Part shown: piece by piece, positions 51,974-60,971 of the stretch
Layout: each line of letters starts with the position of its first letter
Position numbering within the stretch: the first letter of the stretch is position 1
From: PALSA-612 sp963742925
Lineage (GTDB): Bacteria; Actinomycetota; Thermoleophilia; Gaiellales; Gaiellaceae
Direction of reading: 5' to 3'
Length of the DNA stretch: 64,000 bases
NCBI GenBank assembly: GCA_963742925.1
Contig: CAVUNV010000004.1
Span: 372,001-436,000 of the forward strand
Notes under the pieces: model-generated
Seen by the model: only the letters and a program-made list of their open reading frames with translations
Databases searched by the model: none
Told to the model about the DNA's origin: nothing
Position numbers and translations under genes: made by a program

Positions 51974-53096
51974 CGGGGGCCTCCTCGCTCGCTCTGATCG
52001 CAGTCAGCTCTTCGGTCACGTCGATCCCGACCGGGCACCAGGTGATGCAGCGGCCGCAACCGATGCAGCCGGACTCGCCGAACTGGTCGTGCCACGTGCC
52101 GAACTTGTGGGTCAGCCACTGGCGGTAGCGGGCGCGGCCGGAGGGCCGGATGCTGCCGCCGTGGAGGTAGGCATGGTCGACGGAGTAGCACGAGTCCCAG
52201 AGCCTGACCCGCTCGGCCTCGTCGCCCGCCAGGCTGGTGTGGTCCTCGACGCTCGTGCAGAAGCAGGTGGGGCAGACCATCGTGCAGTTCCCGCAGGTCA
52301 GGCAGCGCTCGGCGACGTCGTCCCAGCGCGGGTGCTCGAGGTTGCGCGCGAGCAGGTCGCGCAGGTCGGCGGTGTCGAGTGAGCGCCCCATCCGGGCGGC
52401 GGCTCCGTCGACGGCGGCGCCGGCTGCCTGCAGGTCGAGCGCCTCCGCGTCGCGGCCCGGCAGCTCGGCGAGCACCTCGGCCCCTCGCTCGGAACCGGCC
52501 TCGACCAGGAAGCGATGCTCTCCGTCGAGGATCTCGGTCAGCGCGAGGTCGTAGCCCGCCTCGGCCTTCGGGCCGGTTCCCATCGAGACGCAGAAGCAGG
52601 TTCCTCCGGGCTCGAAGCAGTTGACGGCGACGAGGAAGGCATCCTTGCGCCGCGCCTCGTAGTCGCGGTCGACGTACTTGCCGCCGAGGAACACGCGGTC
52701 CTGGATCGCGATCCCGTGCAGCTCGCACGAGCGCACGCCGATGAACGCGAACGGAGCGTCCTCCGCCGGCGGCTCCTCGACCTCGAAGCCGCCGTCCTCC
52801 GAGCGCCGCCCGTGCCAGAGCCGGATCCGGGCCGGAAACAGGAACTGCTTCCACGAGTGCGGCCCGACCGCGTAACCGAACCGGGCCTCGTCGTCGCGGC
52901 GCTCGAGCCGGTATCGCCCCGGCTCCTGCTCGTCCGTCCAGCCGATCGGCAGCTCGCCCGCCGAGTCCAGGTCGTCGTAGACGATCGCGCCGTCGCGCAC
53001 GGTCGGGCCGAGCACCCGGAAGCCCCGGGCCTTCAGCGCCTCGACGAGGGTGTCGAGCGCCTCGGGGCCGATCACGCTTGTCTGTGGCGCGGGCAC
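51960..53096 (-). CDS. Hydrogenase iron-sulfur subunit (HydB-like)
   Basis: 378 residues from GTG 53096. The N-terminal domain with FAFIGVRSCELHGIAIQDRVFLGG and FEPGGTCFCVSMGTGP is typical of sulfhydrogenase beta subunits; two [4Fe-4S] ferredoxin motifs follow (CLTCGNCTMVCPTCFC, CIGCGRCITWCPVG). First gene of the operon HydB-CNMP-HydG-small-large-protease-HypA. A palindrome at 53148-53170 lies upstream. Confidence 0.9.
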   Translation of the reverse strand: MPAPQTSVIGPEALDTLVEALKARGFRVLGPTVRDGAIVYDDLDSAGELPIGWTDEQEPGRYRLERRDDEARFGYAVGPHSWKQFLFPARIRLWHGRRSEDGGFEVEEPPAEDAPFAFIGVRSCELHGIAIQDRVFLGGKYVDRDYEARRKDAFLVAVNCFEPGGTCFCVSMGTGPKAEAGYDLALTEILDGEHRFLVEAGSERGAEVLAELPGRDAEALDLQAAGAAVDGAAARMGRSLDTADLRDLLARNLEHPRWDDVAERCLTCGNCTMVCPTCFCTSVEDHTSLAGDEAERVRLWDSCYSVDHAYLHGGSIRPSGRARYRQWLTHKFGTWHDQFGESGCIGCGRCITWCPVGIDVTEELTAIRASEEAPDAND

Positions 53097-53147
53097 GATC
53101 AGAGCATCTCCTGGAGGAGCTTCACTGCGCTCGGCGGAGACTACATC

Positions 53148-53170
53148 GGGGTCTTTGCGGATTCGACCCC
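53148..53170. promoter_or_regulatory. Inverted repeat in the divergent hydrogenase/hypC promoter
   Basis: GGGGTC (53148-53153) and GACCCC (53165-53170), 11-base spacer containing TGCGGATTC. TGCGGA lies 59 bases before the HydB start, where the por promoter has TGCGGA at 56 bases, so a diverged class 2 site is possible. Confidence 0.4.
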
Positions 53171-53219
53171 ACGGCCGACTACGGTTGCGCCAGGGGGGCG
53201 CTCCGGCGAGGATGCCGAC

Positions 53220-53486
53220 GTGTGCCTCGGCATTCCCGCGCAGATCGTGGAGCTGGTCGATCCCGAGGCCGGCATCGCCAAGGCCGAGATCTCCGGCGTC
53301 CGCCGGGACGTCTCGGTCGCGCTCTGCCCCGAGGCTCGCGTCGGCGACTGGGTGCTCGTACACGTCGGGTTCGCGCTGTCGTTGATCGACGAGGAGCAGG
53401 CCCGGGAGACGCTCGAGCTGCTGGAGCAGATGGGCGAGGCCTACGAGCAGGAGGTGCGCGAGATCCGGGAGAGCGCCGTTCCGTGA
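53220..53486 (+). CDS. hypC: Hydrogenase assembly chaperone HypC
   Basis: 88 residues from GTG 53220, so the mature start is Met-Cys-Leu-Gly, with the essential Cys2. VCLGIPAQIVELVDPEAGIA, VGDWVLVHVGFALSLIDEEQA. Carries the Fe(CN)2CO unit with HypD. The stop overlaps the second hypC-like gene (GTGA). Confidence 0.93.
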   Translation: MCLGIPAQIVELVDPEAGIAKAEISGVRRDVSVALCPEARVGDWVLVHVGFALSLIDEEQARETLELLEQMGEAYEQEVREIRESAVP

Positions 53487-53681
53487 GCCTCGACGCCGAT
53501 CACTGCCTGACCTGCGGGGACGTGGCCGTCCCGGCGACGGTCGTCGAGGTCGACGGGGACAGCGCCGTCGTCGACGTGGCCGGACGGCGCGAGCGTGTCG
53601 GCGTGGAGCTCGTCGCGCCCGTCGCAGGCGGGGAGACGTTCTCTCTGCCACGCGGGGATCGCTCTCCAGAGGATGCCGTGA
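53483..53681 (+). CDS. Second HypC-like protein (one frameshift near 53645)
   Basis: About 65 residues. VSLDADHCLTCGDVAVPATV, VDVAGRRERVGVELVAPV, then after removing one T near 53645 the frame continues ETFLCHAGIALQRMP to a TGA at 53679-53681. That ending is the HypC C-terminal pattern. The uncorrected frame instead fuses into HypD, which I reject. The Cys is at residue 8, with extra CxxC (CLTC). Tandem hypC genes may serve different hydrogenase intermediates. Confidence 0.75.
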
Positions 53682-54800
53682 GATTCGTCGACGAGTTCCG
53701 TTCGGGCTCGCTGGCGCAGAAGCTGGCGCGCGAGCTGGACGGGCTGGTCGAGCCCGGCCGGGTCGTGCGGATCATGGAGGTCTGCGGCGGGCACACGCAC
53801 ACGATCTACAAGCACGGGATCGAGGATCTCGTCCCGGACGAGGTCGACTTCCTGCACGGGCCGGGCTGCCCGGTCTGCGTGATCCCGATGGGCCGGGTCG
53901 ACGACGCGATCGCCCTGGCCGAGCGGCCCGAGGTGATCTTCACGACCTTCGGCGACATGCTCCGTGTGCCGGGCGCCCGGGGCTCGCTGCTCGAGGCGAA
54001 GGCCCGGGGCGCCGACGTGCGGATGGTCTACTCGCCGCTCGACGCGCTCGAGATCGCGCGGAGCAACCCGGACCGCGAGGTCGTCTTCTTCGCGATCGGG
54101 TTCGAGACGACCGCGCCCGCGACGGCGCTGACGCTGCTCCGCGCCCGCGCCTCCGGCGTCGCGAACTTCAGCGCCTTCTGCAACCACGTCACGATCGCGC
54201 CGCCGCTGAAGGCGATCCTCGACTCGCCCGGCCTGCAGCTCGATGCGTTCATCGCCCCGGGCCACGTCTCGACCGTGGTCGGCACCCGGCCCTACGACTT
54301 CATCGTCGCGCGACTACGGCAAGCCGGTCGTCGTCACCGCGTTCGAGCCGATCGACATCCTCCAGGCCGTGGTCATGCTCCTCCGCCAGCTCCGCGACGG
54401 GCGCTGCGAGGTGGAGAACCAGTACACGCGGGTCGTGCGGCGCGAGGGCAATCCGCGCGCGCTCGCGGTGCTGGAGGAGACGATGGAGCTTCGCGACACC
54501 TTCGAGTGGCGCGGGCTCGGCTGGATCGAGCGGAGCGCGCTCAGGCTGCGCCCCGAGTTCGCGGCCTGGGACGCGGAGGTGCGCTTCGAGCTACCGGGGA
54601 GGCGGGTCGAGGACCCGAAGGCGTGCCAGTGCGGCGAGGTGCTCGTCGGGGCGATCAAGCCCTGGGAGTGCCGCGTGTTCGGAACCGCCTGCACGCCGGA
54701 GCGCCCGATCGGGACGTGCATGGTCTCGAGCGAGGGAGCCTGCGCCGCGTACTACAACTACGGCCGCCTCGACCGCCGGCGCGAGCCCGCGCCGGTGTGA
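53678..54800 (+). CDS. hypD: Hydrogenase assembly protein HypD (one frameshift near 54308)
   Basis: ~373 residues from GTG 53678 (overlapping the second hypC stop). VRFVDEFRSGSLAQKLARE, MEVCGGHTHTIYKHG, HGPGCPVCVIP, FCNHVTIAPPL. After RPYDFIVA the frame shifts by one base to DYGKPVVVTAFEPIDILQ and the C-terminal [4Fe-4S] region CQCGEVL...TACTPERP...CMVSSEGAC. All conserved cysteines are present once corrected. Builds the Fe(CN)2CO cofactor with HypC and HypE. Confidence 0.9.
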
Positions 54801-55822
54801 CGCGCCGCCGCTTCCGGGACGAGGTGATCACGCTCGCGCACGGCGCGGGCGGGAAGGCGACGCGCTCGCTCGTCGAGGGGCTGTTCCTCGAGGAGCTCGG
54901 AAACCCGCTGCTCGAGCCGCTCGGCGACGCCGCGCTGCTCGAGGTCGACGGCTCCCGGCTCGCGTTCACGACCGACTCCTACGTCGTCAAGCCGCTCTTC
55001 TTCCCGGGCGGCTCGATCGGGGAGCTGGCGGTGAACGGCACGGTCAACGACCTCGCGGTGTCCGGAGCGCGGCCGCTCTGGCTCTCGGCGGGCTTCGTGA
55101 TCGAGGAGGGCTTTCCCGTCGCGGACCTGCGGCGGATCGCCAGGGCCATGGCCGGGGCCGCCGCGAGCGCCGGTGTCACGATCGCGACCGGCGACACCAA
55201 GGTGGTCGAGCGCGGCAATGCCGACGGCGTGTACGTGAACACGGCCGGGATCGGCCTCGTGGCCCGCGGGGTGGAGCTGGGCGCCGAGCGGGTGCAGCCG
55301 GGCGACAGCGTGCTCCTCTCGGGCACGCTCGGGGATCACGGCATGGCGGTCATGATCGCCCGCGGCGAGCTCAAGCTCGAGGCGGACGTCCGCAGCGATA
55401 CGGCGCCCGTGCACGAGCTCGCCGCCGCGCTGCTCGACCTCGGCGGCGCCGTCCGCTGGATGCGCGACCCGACCCGCGGAGGGCTGGCGACCGCGCTCAA
55501 CGAGCTCGCCGGGCAGGCCGGTGTCGCCGTTGTCCTCGACGAATCCGCGCTGCCCGTCCGGCCGGAGGTCACCGGGGCGTGCGAGATCCTCGGCATCGAT
55601 CCGCTGTACGTCGCCAACGAGGGCAAGCTCGTGGCCGTCGTCGCCGCCGACGCTGCGCCGGCCGCTCTGGCGGCGCTCCAGGCGCATCCACTCGGCACCG
55701 GGGCGGTGATCGTCGGTTCGGTGCGCGAGGAGCCGGAAGGCCTCGTCCTCCTCGACACGTCCTTCGGAGGCAGCCGCATCGTCGACATGCTCGTCGGCGA
55801 CCCGCTGCCCCGGATCTGCTAG
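54797..55822 (+). CDS. hypE: Hydrogenase maturation carbamoyl dehydratase HypE
   Basis: 341 residues from GTG 54797, overlapping the hypD stop. PurM-like: ITLAHGAGGKATRSLVEGLF, FTTDSYVVKPLFFPGGSIG, ATGDTKVV, MRDPTRGGLATALNEL, and the C-terminal PRIC with the thiocarboxamide-bearing Cys. Converts the carbamoyl group supplied by HypF to cyanide. No hypF or hypB is in the window. Confidence 0.94.
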   Translation: MTRRRFRDEVITLAHGAGGKATRSLVEGLFLEELGNPLLEPLGDAALLEVDGSRLAFTTDSYVVKPLFFPGGSIGELAVNGTVNDLAVSGARPLWLSAGFVIEEGFPVADLRRIARAMAGAAASAGVTIATGDTKVVERGNADGVYVNTAGIGLVARGVELGAERVQPGDSVLLSGTLGDHGMAVMIARGELKLEADVRSDTAPVHELAAALLDLGGAVRWMRDPTRGGLATALNELAGQAGVAVVLDESALPVRPEVTGACEILGIDPLYVANEGKLVAVVAADAAPAALAALQAHPLGTGAVIVGSVREEPEGLVLLDTSFGGSRIVDMLVGDPLPRIC

Positions 55823-55829
55823 AGGGCTC

Positions 55830-56282
55830 TCAGCCCTGTTTCGAGCTGCCCGGTCGGTCCCAGAAGATCAGCGCGATCGCTATGGCTGCGAAGACGGCGA
55901 GCAGCACGAGGAAGAGCAGGCCGATCACGATGGCCAGGATGGCGGTGACGATGGCCAGCGCCTGCGACATCGCGACGACCCAGAGAATGTCGCGGCCCCG
56001 GCCGGGCCCCAGCCCGCGCTGCCGCTCGATTACGTAGAGGAGGATGAGCGGGACCGCGGCGGCGATGACCACCCACTGAGATACGCGTCCGAACAGGAGC
56101 AGCAGGCCCTCGAAGCCCGCGATCAGCAGAGCCGCCTTCACCTTCCAGTCGGAAAACAGGCTCCTGCCGCTGCTCGGGGCTGGTCCGCTGCTCGGGGTCG
56201 GGGCGCTGGTGGGGGCCGGGCCGCTGGTGGGAGCTGGGCCGCCGCTCGGTGCCGGCTCGTTGCTCGGGGTTGGATCTACCAT
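55830..56282 (-). CDS. Membrane protein with PAPxSG-repeat N-terminus
   Basis: 150 residues. Residues 5-38 are a low-complexity run of PAP-T/S-SG units; then three or four helices (ALLIAGFEGLLLLFG, WVVIAAAVPLILLYVI, ILWVVAMSQALAIVTAILAIVIGLLFLVLLAVF). ATG 56282. Convergent with hypE. No family recognised. Confidence 0.6.
   Translation of the reverse strand: MVDPTPSNEPAPSGGPAPTSGPAPTSAPTPSSGPAPSSGRSLFSDWKVKAALLIAGFEGLLLLFGRVSQWVVIAAAVPLILLYVIERQRGLGPGRGRDILWVVAMSQALAIVTAILAIVIGLLFLVLLAVFAAIAIALIFWDRPGSSKQG
56170..56275. repeat. Imperfect short tandem repeats encoding PAPxSG
   Basis: Repeated GCTGSTSGGGGCYGG-like units of 12-18 bases inside the N-terminal coding region of the membrane protein; likely slippage-prone and length-variable. 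Confidence 0.6.
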
Positions 56283-56406
56283 CAGTCCGGGATCATGCCG
56301 TGAAAGCGCCCAGCTTGCGAGTCGCCCCCCGGAAAGCGTGGGACCGAACCGACCTCGGGCCTCCTGCGAATGAGTCGCGTCAAACGACGACGACCGGGAG
56401 GCGAGG

Positions 56407-57477
56407 ATGCGAAGCTGGCGCTGGGCGAGCGTGATGACGGGGAAGGAATGGCTCCGCCTGTCCGGTTTCGCCGCCGGCGTCGTCGCGCTCCACGTGGTCG
56501 GCTGGGGGCTGTTCCTCTACTACTCGCGCCACTACGCGGCGCTCGCCGGCCTGGGCCTGCTCGCCTATACGTTCGGGCTCCGGCACGCGTTCGACGCCGA
56601 CCACATCGCCGCGATCGACAACACGACACGGAAGATGCTCCAGCAGGAGAAGCGTCCGCTGGGGGTCGGATTCTTCTTCTCCCTCGGCCACTCGACGGTC
56701 GTCCTCGGTCTGGTCGCGGGCCTGTCCCTGGCGGCGGCCAGCGTGAAGTCGAGCATCCCGGCTCTGCAGAGCTACGGGGGCTACGTCGGCGCGAGCGTCT
56801 CCGGAACCTTCCTCTGGATCATCGGCATCCTCAACCTGATCGTCCTGATCGACATCGTGCGGATCTTCCGGGAGATGAAGAGCGGCCGCTACGACTCCGA
56901 ACGCCTCGAGCAGCGCCTGCTCGACCGGGGCTTCATGAACCGCTTCTTCATCGGCAAGCTGTTCCGGTTCGTCTCCAAGTCGTGGCACATGTACCCGCTG
57001 GGCTTCCTGTTCGGCCTCGGCTTCGACACCGCCAGCGAGGTCGCGCTGCTCGGGATCGCGGCCGGCGTCGCAACGCATCACGTGCCGTTCCTCGCCGTGC
57101 TGTCGCTGCCGGTCATCTTCGCGGCCGGCATGTCGATGATGGACACGGCCGACGGGGCGTTCATGAGCCAGGCCTACGGCTGGGCGTTCTCGAACCCGGT
57201 TCGCAAGGTCTACTACAACATCACCGTCACGAGCCTGTCGGTCGCGGTTGCGCTCGCGATCGGCACGATCGAGCTGCTGCAGGTACTGGCGACGAAGTTC
57301 AACCTGACCACCGGATTCTTCGGGTGGATCCAGAGCCTCGACTTCGGCAACCTCGGCTACGCCGTCGTCGGTCTCTTCGTCGTCACCTGGGCGGTCTCGG
57401 TCGTCGTCTGGAAGAAGCGCCGGATCGAGGAGCGCTGGACGAGCAGCCTGATCGGCGACCCCGTCGATGCTGCCTGA
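56407..57477 (+). CDS. Nickel/cobalt permease, NiCoT (HoxN/NixA) family
   Basis: 356 residues, about eight helices. Signature RHAFDADHIAAIDN (HX4DH) in helix 2 and further FGLGFDTASEVALLG and GMSMMDTADGAFM motifs. Imports Ni(II) or Co(II). ATG 56407 after GGGAGG. Adjacent to the hydrogenase maturation genes, so nickel is the likely substrate. The Fur-type gene overlaps its 3' end by 11 bases. Confidence 0.93.
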   Translation: MRSWRWASVMTGKEWLRLSGFAAGVVALHVVGWGLFLYYSRHYAALAGLGLLAYTFGLRHAFDADHIAAIDNTTRKMLQQEKRPLGVGFFFSLGHSTVVLGLVAGLSLAAASVKSSIPALQSYGGYVGASVSGTFLWIIGILNLIVLIDIVRIFREMKSGRYDSERLEQRLLDRGFMNRFFIGKLFRFVSKSWHMYPLGFLFGLGFDTASEVALLGIAAGVATHHVPFLAVLSLPVIFAAGMSMMDTADGAFMSQAYGWAFSNPVRKVYYNITVTSLSVAVALAIGTIELLQVLATKFNLTTGFFGWIQSLDFGNLGYAVVGLFVVTWAVSVVVWKKRRIEERWTSSLIGDPVDAA

Positions 57478-57931
57478 CGCCCTCCACGCACACGCCGGGC
57501 CGGGCGACGCGGCGCAGCTGCTCCGCTCGCGCGGTCTCCGCGTCACGGATCAGCGGCTGTCGATCTGGCAGGCGCTCACCGCCGAGAGCGGGACGCACCT
57601 GAGCGCGGAGGAGCTGACGGCGCTCGTCCAGGCGAGCCATCCGGGTGTTCACGCGGCCACGGTCTACCGCACGGTCGACCTGCTCGTCGACGAGGGCCTC
57701 GTCGCTCGAACGAGCTTCGGCGGCGACCGGGCCTACTACGAGCCGCTCGCCGAGCATCCGCATCACCATCTCGTCTGCGATCGGTGCGGGCAGGTCGCAC
57801 ACCTTCACGACGACGTTCTGGGAGATCTTCCGGGACGTCTCGAGGCGGAGTCGGGATACTCGCTCGGTTCCGGCGAGATCACCTTCCGCGGGCTTTGCCC
57901 GGCGTGCGCCACGATTGCCTGCTCCGTCTAG
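57467..57931 (+). CDS. Fur-family metal-responsive regulator
   Basis: 154 residues. Winged helix (LRVTDQRLSIWQAL, HAATVYRTVDLLVDEGLV) and a dimerisation domain with HPHHHLVCDRCGQV and CPACA (structural zinc CxxC pairs). Co-transcribed with the nickel permease, which suggests a Nur- or Zur-like role; the metal cannot be told from sequence. Confidence 0.88.
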   Translation: MLPDALHAHAGPGDAAQLLRSRGLRVTDQRLSIWQALTAESGTHLSAEELTALVQASHPGVHAATVYRTVDLLVDEGLVARTSFGGDRAYYEPLAEHPHHHLVCDRCGQVAHLHDDVLGDLPGRLEAESGYSLGSGEITFRGLCPACATIACSV

Positions 57932-58017
57932 ATAAGCTACCGGCGAAAGCGAGAACGAGTAGTGGTTGTGCCTGGCGCCTTCCTTACGCGTTCGTTCATC
58001 AGCAAGGGAGGTGTTTC

Positions 58018-58227
58018 ATGGCAACCGGAACCGTCAAATGGTTCAACGACTCGAAGGGCTACGGGTTCATCACGCCCGACGAGGGCGGTGAGGATCTGTT
58101 CGTCCATCACAGCGGCATCGCCGGCAGCGGGTTCAAGACGCTCGCCGAGGGCGCGAAGGTCGAGTTCACGGCCGAGCAGGGCCCGAAGGGCCCGCAGGCG
58201 ACGAACGTCTCTCCCGTCCAGGGCTAG
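58018..58227 (+). CDS. Cold-shock domain protein, CspA family
   Basis: 69 residues. TGTVKWFNDSKGYGFITPD (RNP1) and DLFVHHSGI (RNP2). RNA chaperone. ATG 58018 after AAGGGAGG. The 86-base leader has no obvious stable structure by eye. The DEAD-box helicase nearby (59112) is a common functional companion. Confidence 0.95.
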   Translation: MATGTVKWFNDSKGYGFITPDEGGEDLFVHHSGIAGSGFKTLAEGAKVEFTAEQGPKGPQATNVSPVQG

Positions 58228-58318
58228 AGCGTCGACGCGCGAGCAGGCCGGTCCGGCAGCGACATCGCCGGATCGGCCTGTTGCCATCTGCTTAGAGGCC
58301 CGATGTGAAACTCAGCCG

Positions 58319-58969
58319 CTAGCGGATGGCGAGCCACTCGACTGCCGAGTACTGCAGGCAGACGGCGACGACGACGAGCGCGTGGAAGAGCTCGTGGTAG
58401 CCGAACTTGGTCGGGGCCGGATCGGGCCGGCGCCTCGCGTAGACGATTGCACCGAGCGTGTAGAGGATCCCGCCGACGAGAACGAGGATCGACGGCGCCA
58501 CGCCTCCGCGGTGCAGGAGCTGCGGGAAGACCGAGATGCTGATCCAGCCGAGGGAGACGCCGATCAGCGCGGGAAGCCATCTGGGCGCCGACGGCCACAC
58601 GAACTTGGCGCCGATCGCGGCTGCGACGCCGCACCAGGCGAGCGTCAGGACGACCGTACGGGTCGTTCCGTCGAGGACGAGCAGCGCGAACGCCGTGTAC
58701 GTGCCCGCGATCAGTCCGAAGATTCCGACGTGGTCGAGCTTGCGGAGCCGCATTCGAGCCGTCTGCGACCACCAGAAGCGGTGGTAGAGGGCGCTCGCCC
58801 CGAACATGATCACCACGGTGCCGGCGAAGATCGCTGCGGCCACCTGTGCTCTCGCCCCGTCTGCCATCAGGCCGAGCGTCACGCCTGCCGGAATCGCCAG
58901 ATAGAACGCCCACGCGTGCGACAGCCCACGGAACGTGGGCAGCCCGGGCGGGGTCCTGGCCGGAAGCAC
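58319..58969 (-). CDS. Hemolysin III / PAQR-family membrane protein
   Basis: 216 residues, seven helices. GASALYHRFWWSQTARMRLRKLDH, FGLIAGTYTAF and YHELFHALVVVA carry the Ser/Asp/His zinc-site residues of the HlyIII-adiponectin-receptor superfamily. GTG 58969 chosen (VLPARTPPGLPTF); the upstream start is uncertain. Confidence 0.85.
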   Translation of the reverse strand: MLPARTPPGLPTFRGLSHAWAFYLAIPAGVTLGLMADGARAQVAAAIFAGTVVIMFGASALYHRFWWSQTARMRLRKLDHVGIFGLIAGTYTAFALLVLDGTTRTVVLTLAWCGVAAAIGAKFVWPSAPRWLPALIGVSLGWISISVFPQLLHRGGVAPSILVLVGGILYTLGAIVYARRRPDPAPTKFGYHELFHALVVVAVCLQYSAVEWLAIR

Positions 58970-59014
58970 CGCTGACCACGATAGCGCGTCGGCGTCTGCT
59001 ACGCTGAAAACGTC

Positions 59015-59033
59015 GGCGGCAGGAATTGCCGCC
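59015..59033 (+). promoter_or_regulatory. Leader hairpin of the DEAD-box helicase
   Basis: GGCGGCA (59015-59021) and TGCCGCC (59027-59033), 5-base loop, in the 130-base leader before ATG 59112. Could fold at low temperature; regulatory role inferred only. Confidence 0.35.
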
Positions 59034-59111
59034 CGGAGATTGAGCTTCTCGTTCCTCCCTCGGGTGTTTCGAGTCGACTGGATCTCGAACCCCGACAAAG
59101 GAGTCGAACAG

Positions 59112-60287
59112 ATGTCAAAGCAATCCTTCCGCTCGCTTGGCGTGCGCCCAGAAGTCGTGGACGCGCTCGCCGGCCGCGGAATCACCGCACCGTTCCCGAT
59201 CCAGGAGCTCGTCCTTCCGGATGCGCTCGCAGGATCGGACGTGCTCGCGCAGTCGCCGACCGGATCGGGCAAGACGCTCGCATTCGGCCTTGCGATCGTC
59301 GAGCGCACGAGGCGCGGCGGGGAGACCCCGTCGGTCCTCATCCTCGTCCCGACGCGAGAGCTGGCCGCCCAGGTCACCGAAGAGCTGCGGGTGCCGGCCG
59401 GCGCCGCGGGGCTGCGAGTCGCGGCGGTCTACGGCGGCGTGCCACTCGTCAACCAGGCCAGGAAGGCGGGAGGCGCCGAGATCCTCGTCGCCACGCCGGG
59501 CCGCCTGCACGACCTGAGCGAGCGGAAGATGGTCTCGCTCCGGAACATCCAGATCCTCGTCCTGGACGAGGCCGACCGCATGCTGGACATGGGCTTCCGC
59601 CCGCAGGTCGACGCGATCGTGCGACGGATGCCGGGCAAGCGCCAGACGATGCTCTTCTCGGCGACGCTCGCCGGCGAGGTGGGAGATCTCGCGCGGGCGT
59701 ACACGCATGACCCGGCCCGCTTCGAAGTCGCGCATCCCCAGCTCGACGCCGGCGTCTCGAGCGTCGACCATTCGTTCGTCGCTGTCACCTCGCACGACAA
59801 GCTCGATCGGCTCGTCGAGCACCTCTCCGACGCCGAAGGGCTCGCCCTCGTCTTCGTACGGACGAAGCGAGGAGCGGACCGGCTCGCCGCGCGGCTCTCC
59901 CAGCGCGACGTGCGGGCGGCCGCGATGCACGGCGACATGCCGCAGTCGAGGCGGGAGCGCACGCTCGAGCAGTTCCGCTCCGGCCGCGTACCGACGCTCG
60001 TCGCCACCGAGCTCGCCGCCCGCGGGCTCGATCTGGTCGAGATCACGAACGTGATCAACTTCGACCCGCCCGCCGACGGCACGAGCTACACGCACCGTGT
60101 CGGCCGCACAGGCCGCGCCGGGCGCGGCGGAGCCGGCGTCACCTTCGTCCTGCCCGAGCAGCAGGCCGACGTCAGCCGGGTCGCAGCCCGGGTCGGCCGC
60201 CAGACCGAGTTCGAGAGCAGCGGTCTCCGCACCGCTCCCGCGAAGCTCCTGTACACGAGCCGCCGGGGGCGCCGGTCGCGCTGGTAG
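59112..60287 (+). CDS. DEAD-box RNA helicase
   Basis: 391 residues. Q motif ITAPFPIQ, SPTGSGKT, PTRELAAQ, VLDEADRML, FSATL, HRVGRTGRAGRGG; a short basic tail (RRGRRSRW). Ribosome or RNA remodelling in cold or stress. ATG 59112 after AAAGGAG. Confidence 0.94.
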   Translation: MSKQSFRSLGVRPEVVDALAGRGITAPFPIQELVLPDALAGSDVLAQSPTGSGKTLAFGLAIVERTRRGGETPSVLILVPTRELAAQVTEELRVPAGAAGLRVAAVYGGVPLVNQARKAGGAEILVATPGRLHDLSERKMVSLRNIQILVLDEADRMLDMGFRPQVDAIVRRMPGKRQTMLFSATLAGEVGDLARAYTHDPARFEVAHPQLDAGVSSVDHSFVAVTSHDKLDRLVEHLSDAEGLALVFVRTKRGADRLAARLSQRDVRAAAMHGDMPQSRRERTLEQFRSGRVPTLVATELAARGLDLVEITNVINFDPPADGTSYTHRVGRTGRAGRGGAGVTFVLPEQQADVSRVAARVGRQTEFESSGLRTAPAKLLYTSRRGRRSRW

Positions 60288-60410
60288 CCCGACCGGCTGG
60301 CATACTGACCGAGCCGCACGAGCCGTGGCGTAGACGCAGGGACTTGTCGTCCGTTCTGTAAGTCGCCGCTCCCTCCTCGCTGAGGCAGACCAACGAGCAA
60401 GGGAGACGCG

Positions 60411-60776
60411 ATGGCGATTGACCAAGTCGAGCCGACGGGTTCGGTTCACCCTGGTTCTCCGACCACGAGCATCCGTGCCGTTCCACGCCGTCGCGCCTTC
60501 TGCCCGCTCTGCGGCGAGGAGCAGGCGGACAAGCTCGCGAGCGAGGTGACCAGCGCCGAGGCCGCGCTCTGCGAGGGCCGTTGCACCATCGGCTGGCAGG
60601 TGCTCACTGCACTTCGCCTCTCCGAGTCGGCGAACGAGCGGGTGGTGGCCCGCAGGCGCGAGGAGTGGGAAGCACGCGAGCCGCACGCCGAGACACTGTC
60701 GGAGCTTCTCCTCGGCCGCTGGCGCGCCGGGGACTGGGCGGTCGCGCCCGAAGACCTGCTCGGCCAGCTCCAGTGA
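60411..60776 (+). CDS. Small zinc-ribbon-like protein
   Basis: 121 residues. FCPLCGEEQ plus CEGRC gives four cysteines for a possible zinc site; the rest is helical and charged (ERVVARRREEWEAREPHAETL). ATG 60411 after AAGGGAG. Unknown function. The 123 bases between the helicase and this gene contain GC-rich dyads but nothing I can name. Confidence 0.6.
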   Translation: MAIDQVEPTGSVHPGSPTTSIRAVPRRRAFCPLCGEEQADKLASEVTSAEAALCEGRCTIGWQVLTALRLSESANERVVARRREEWEAREPHAETLSELLLGRWRAGDWAVAPEDLLGQLQ

Positions 60777-60971
60777 GTGCGGAAACGTCTGTCTAGCCCC
60801 AGGCTGCGGAGCCGCGTGCTCTGGCTCTGGAGCGCGGCGACCTGCGTCTTCGCCGTGTACCTGAGCCTGCTGCTCGTGCTCCGGGTCCGCTGGGCTAGGC
60901 GGCGTCGCCGTCGGCGGCGCGCTTCAGGCGCCGCTCGTGCGGCGTCGAGGGTTGGTCCTCTCGGAGCGTGA
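60777..60971 (+). CDS. Possible tiny membrane protein (doubtful)
   Basis: 64 codons from GTG 60777, immediately after the previous stop. One helix (VLWLWSAATCVFAVYLSLLLVL) then an Arg-rich end. The last 77 bases overlap the convergent gene at 60895, whose codon pattern is better, so the real product may be shorter or absent. Confidence 0.25.
   Translation: MRKRLSSPRLRSRVLWLWSAATCVFAVYLSLLLVLRVRWARRRRRRRRASGAARAASRVGPLGA

Noticed and set aside
53483..54310. HypC-HypD fusion protein
   Set aside because: The frame stays open, but shifting one base restores the HypC ending (LCHAGIALQRMP) and a GTGA overlap with a standard HypD start.
56170..56275. Short tandem repeats considered as a CRISPR-like array
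   Set aside because: The units are imperfect, too short, lack spacers and encode a PAPxSG run in a membrane protein.
60288..60410. Possible small RNA or riboswitch between the helicase and the zinc-ribbon gene
   Set aside because: Only generic GC dyads are visible and I cannot match any known RNA family by eye.
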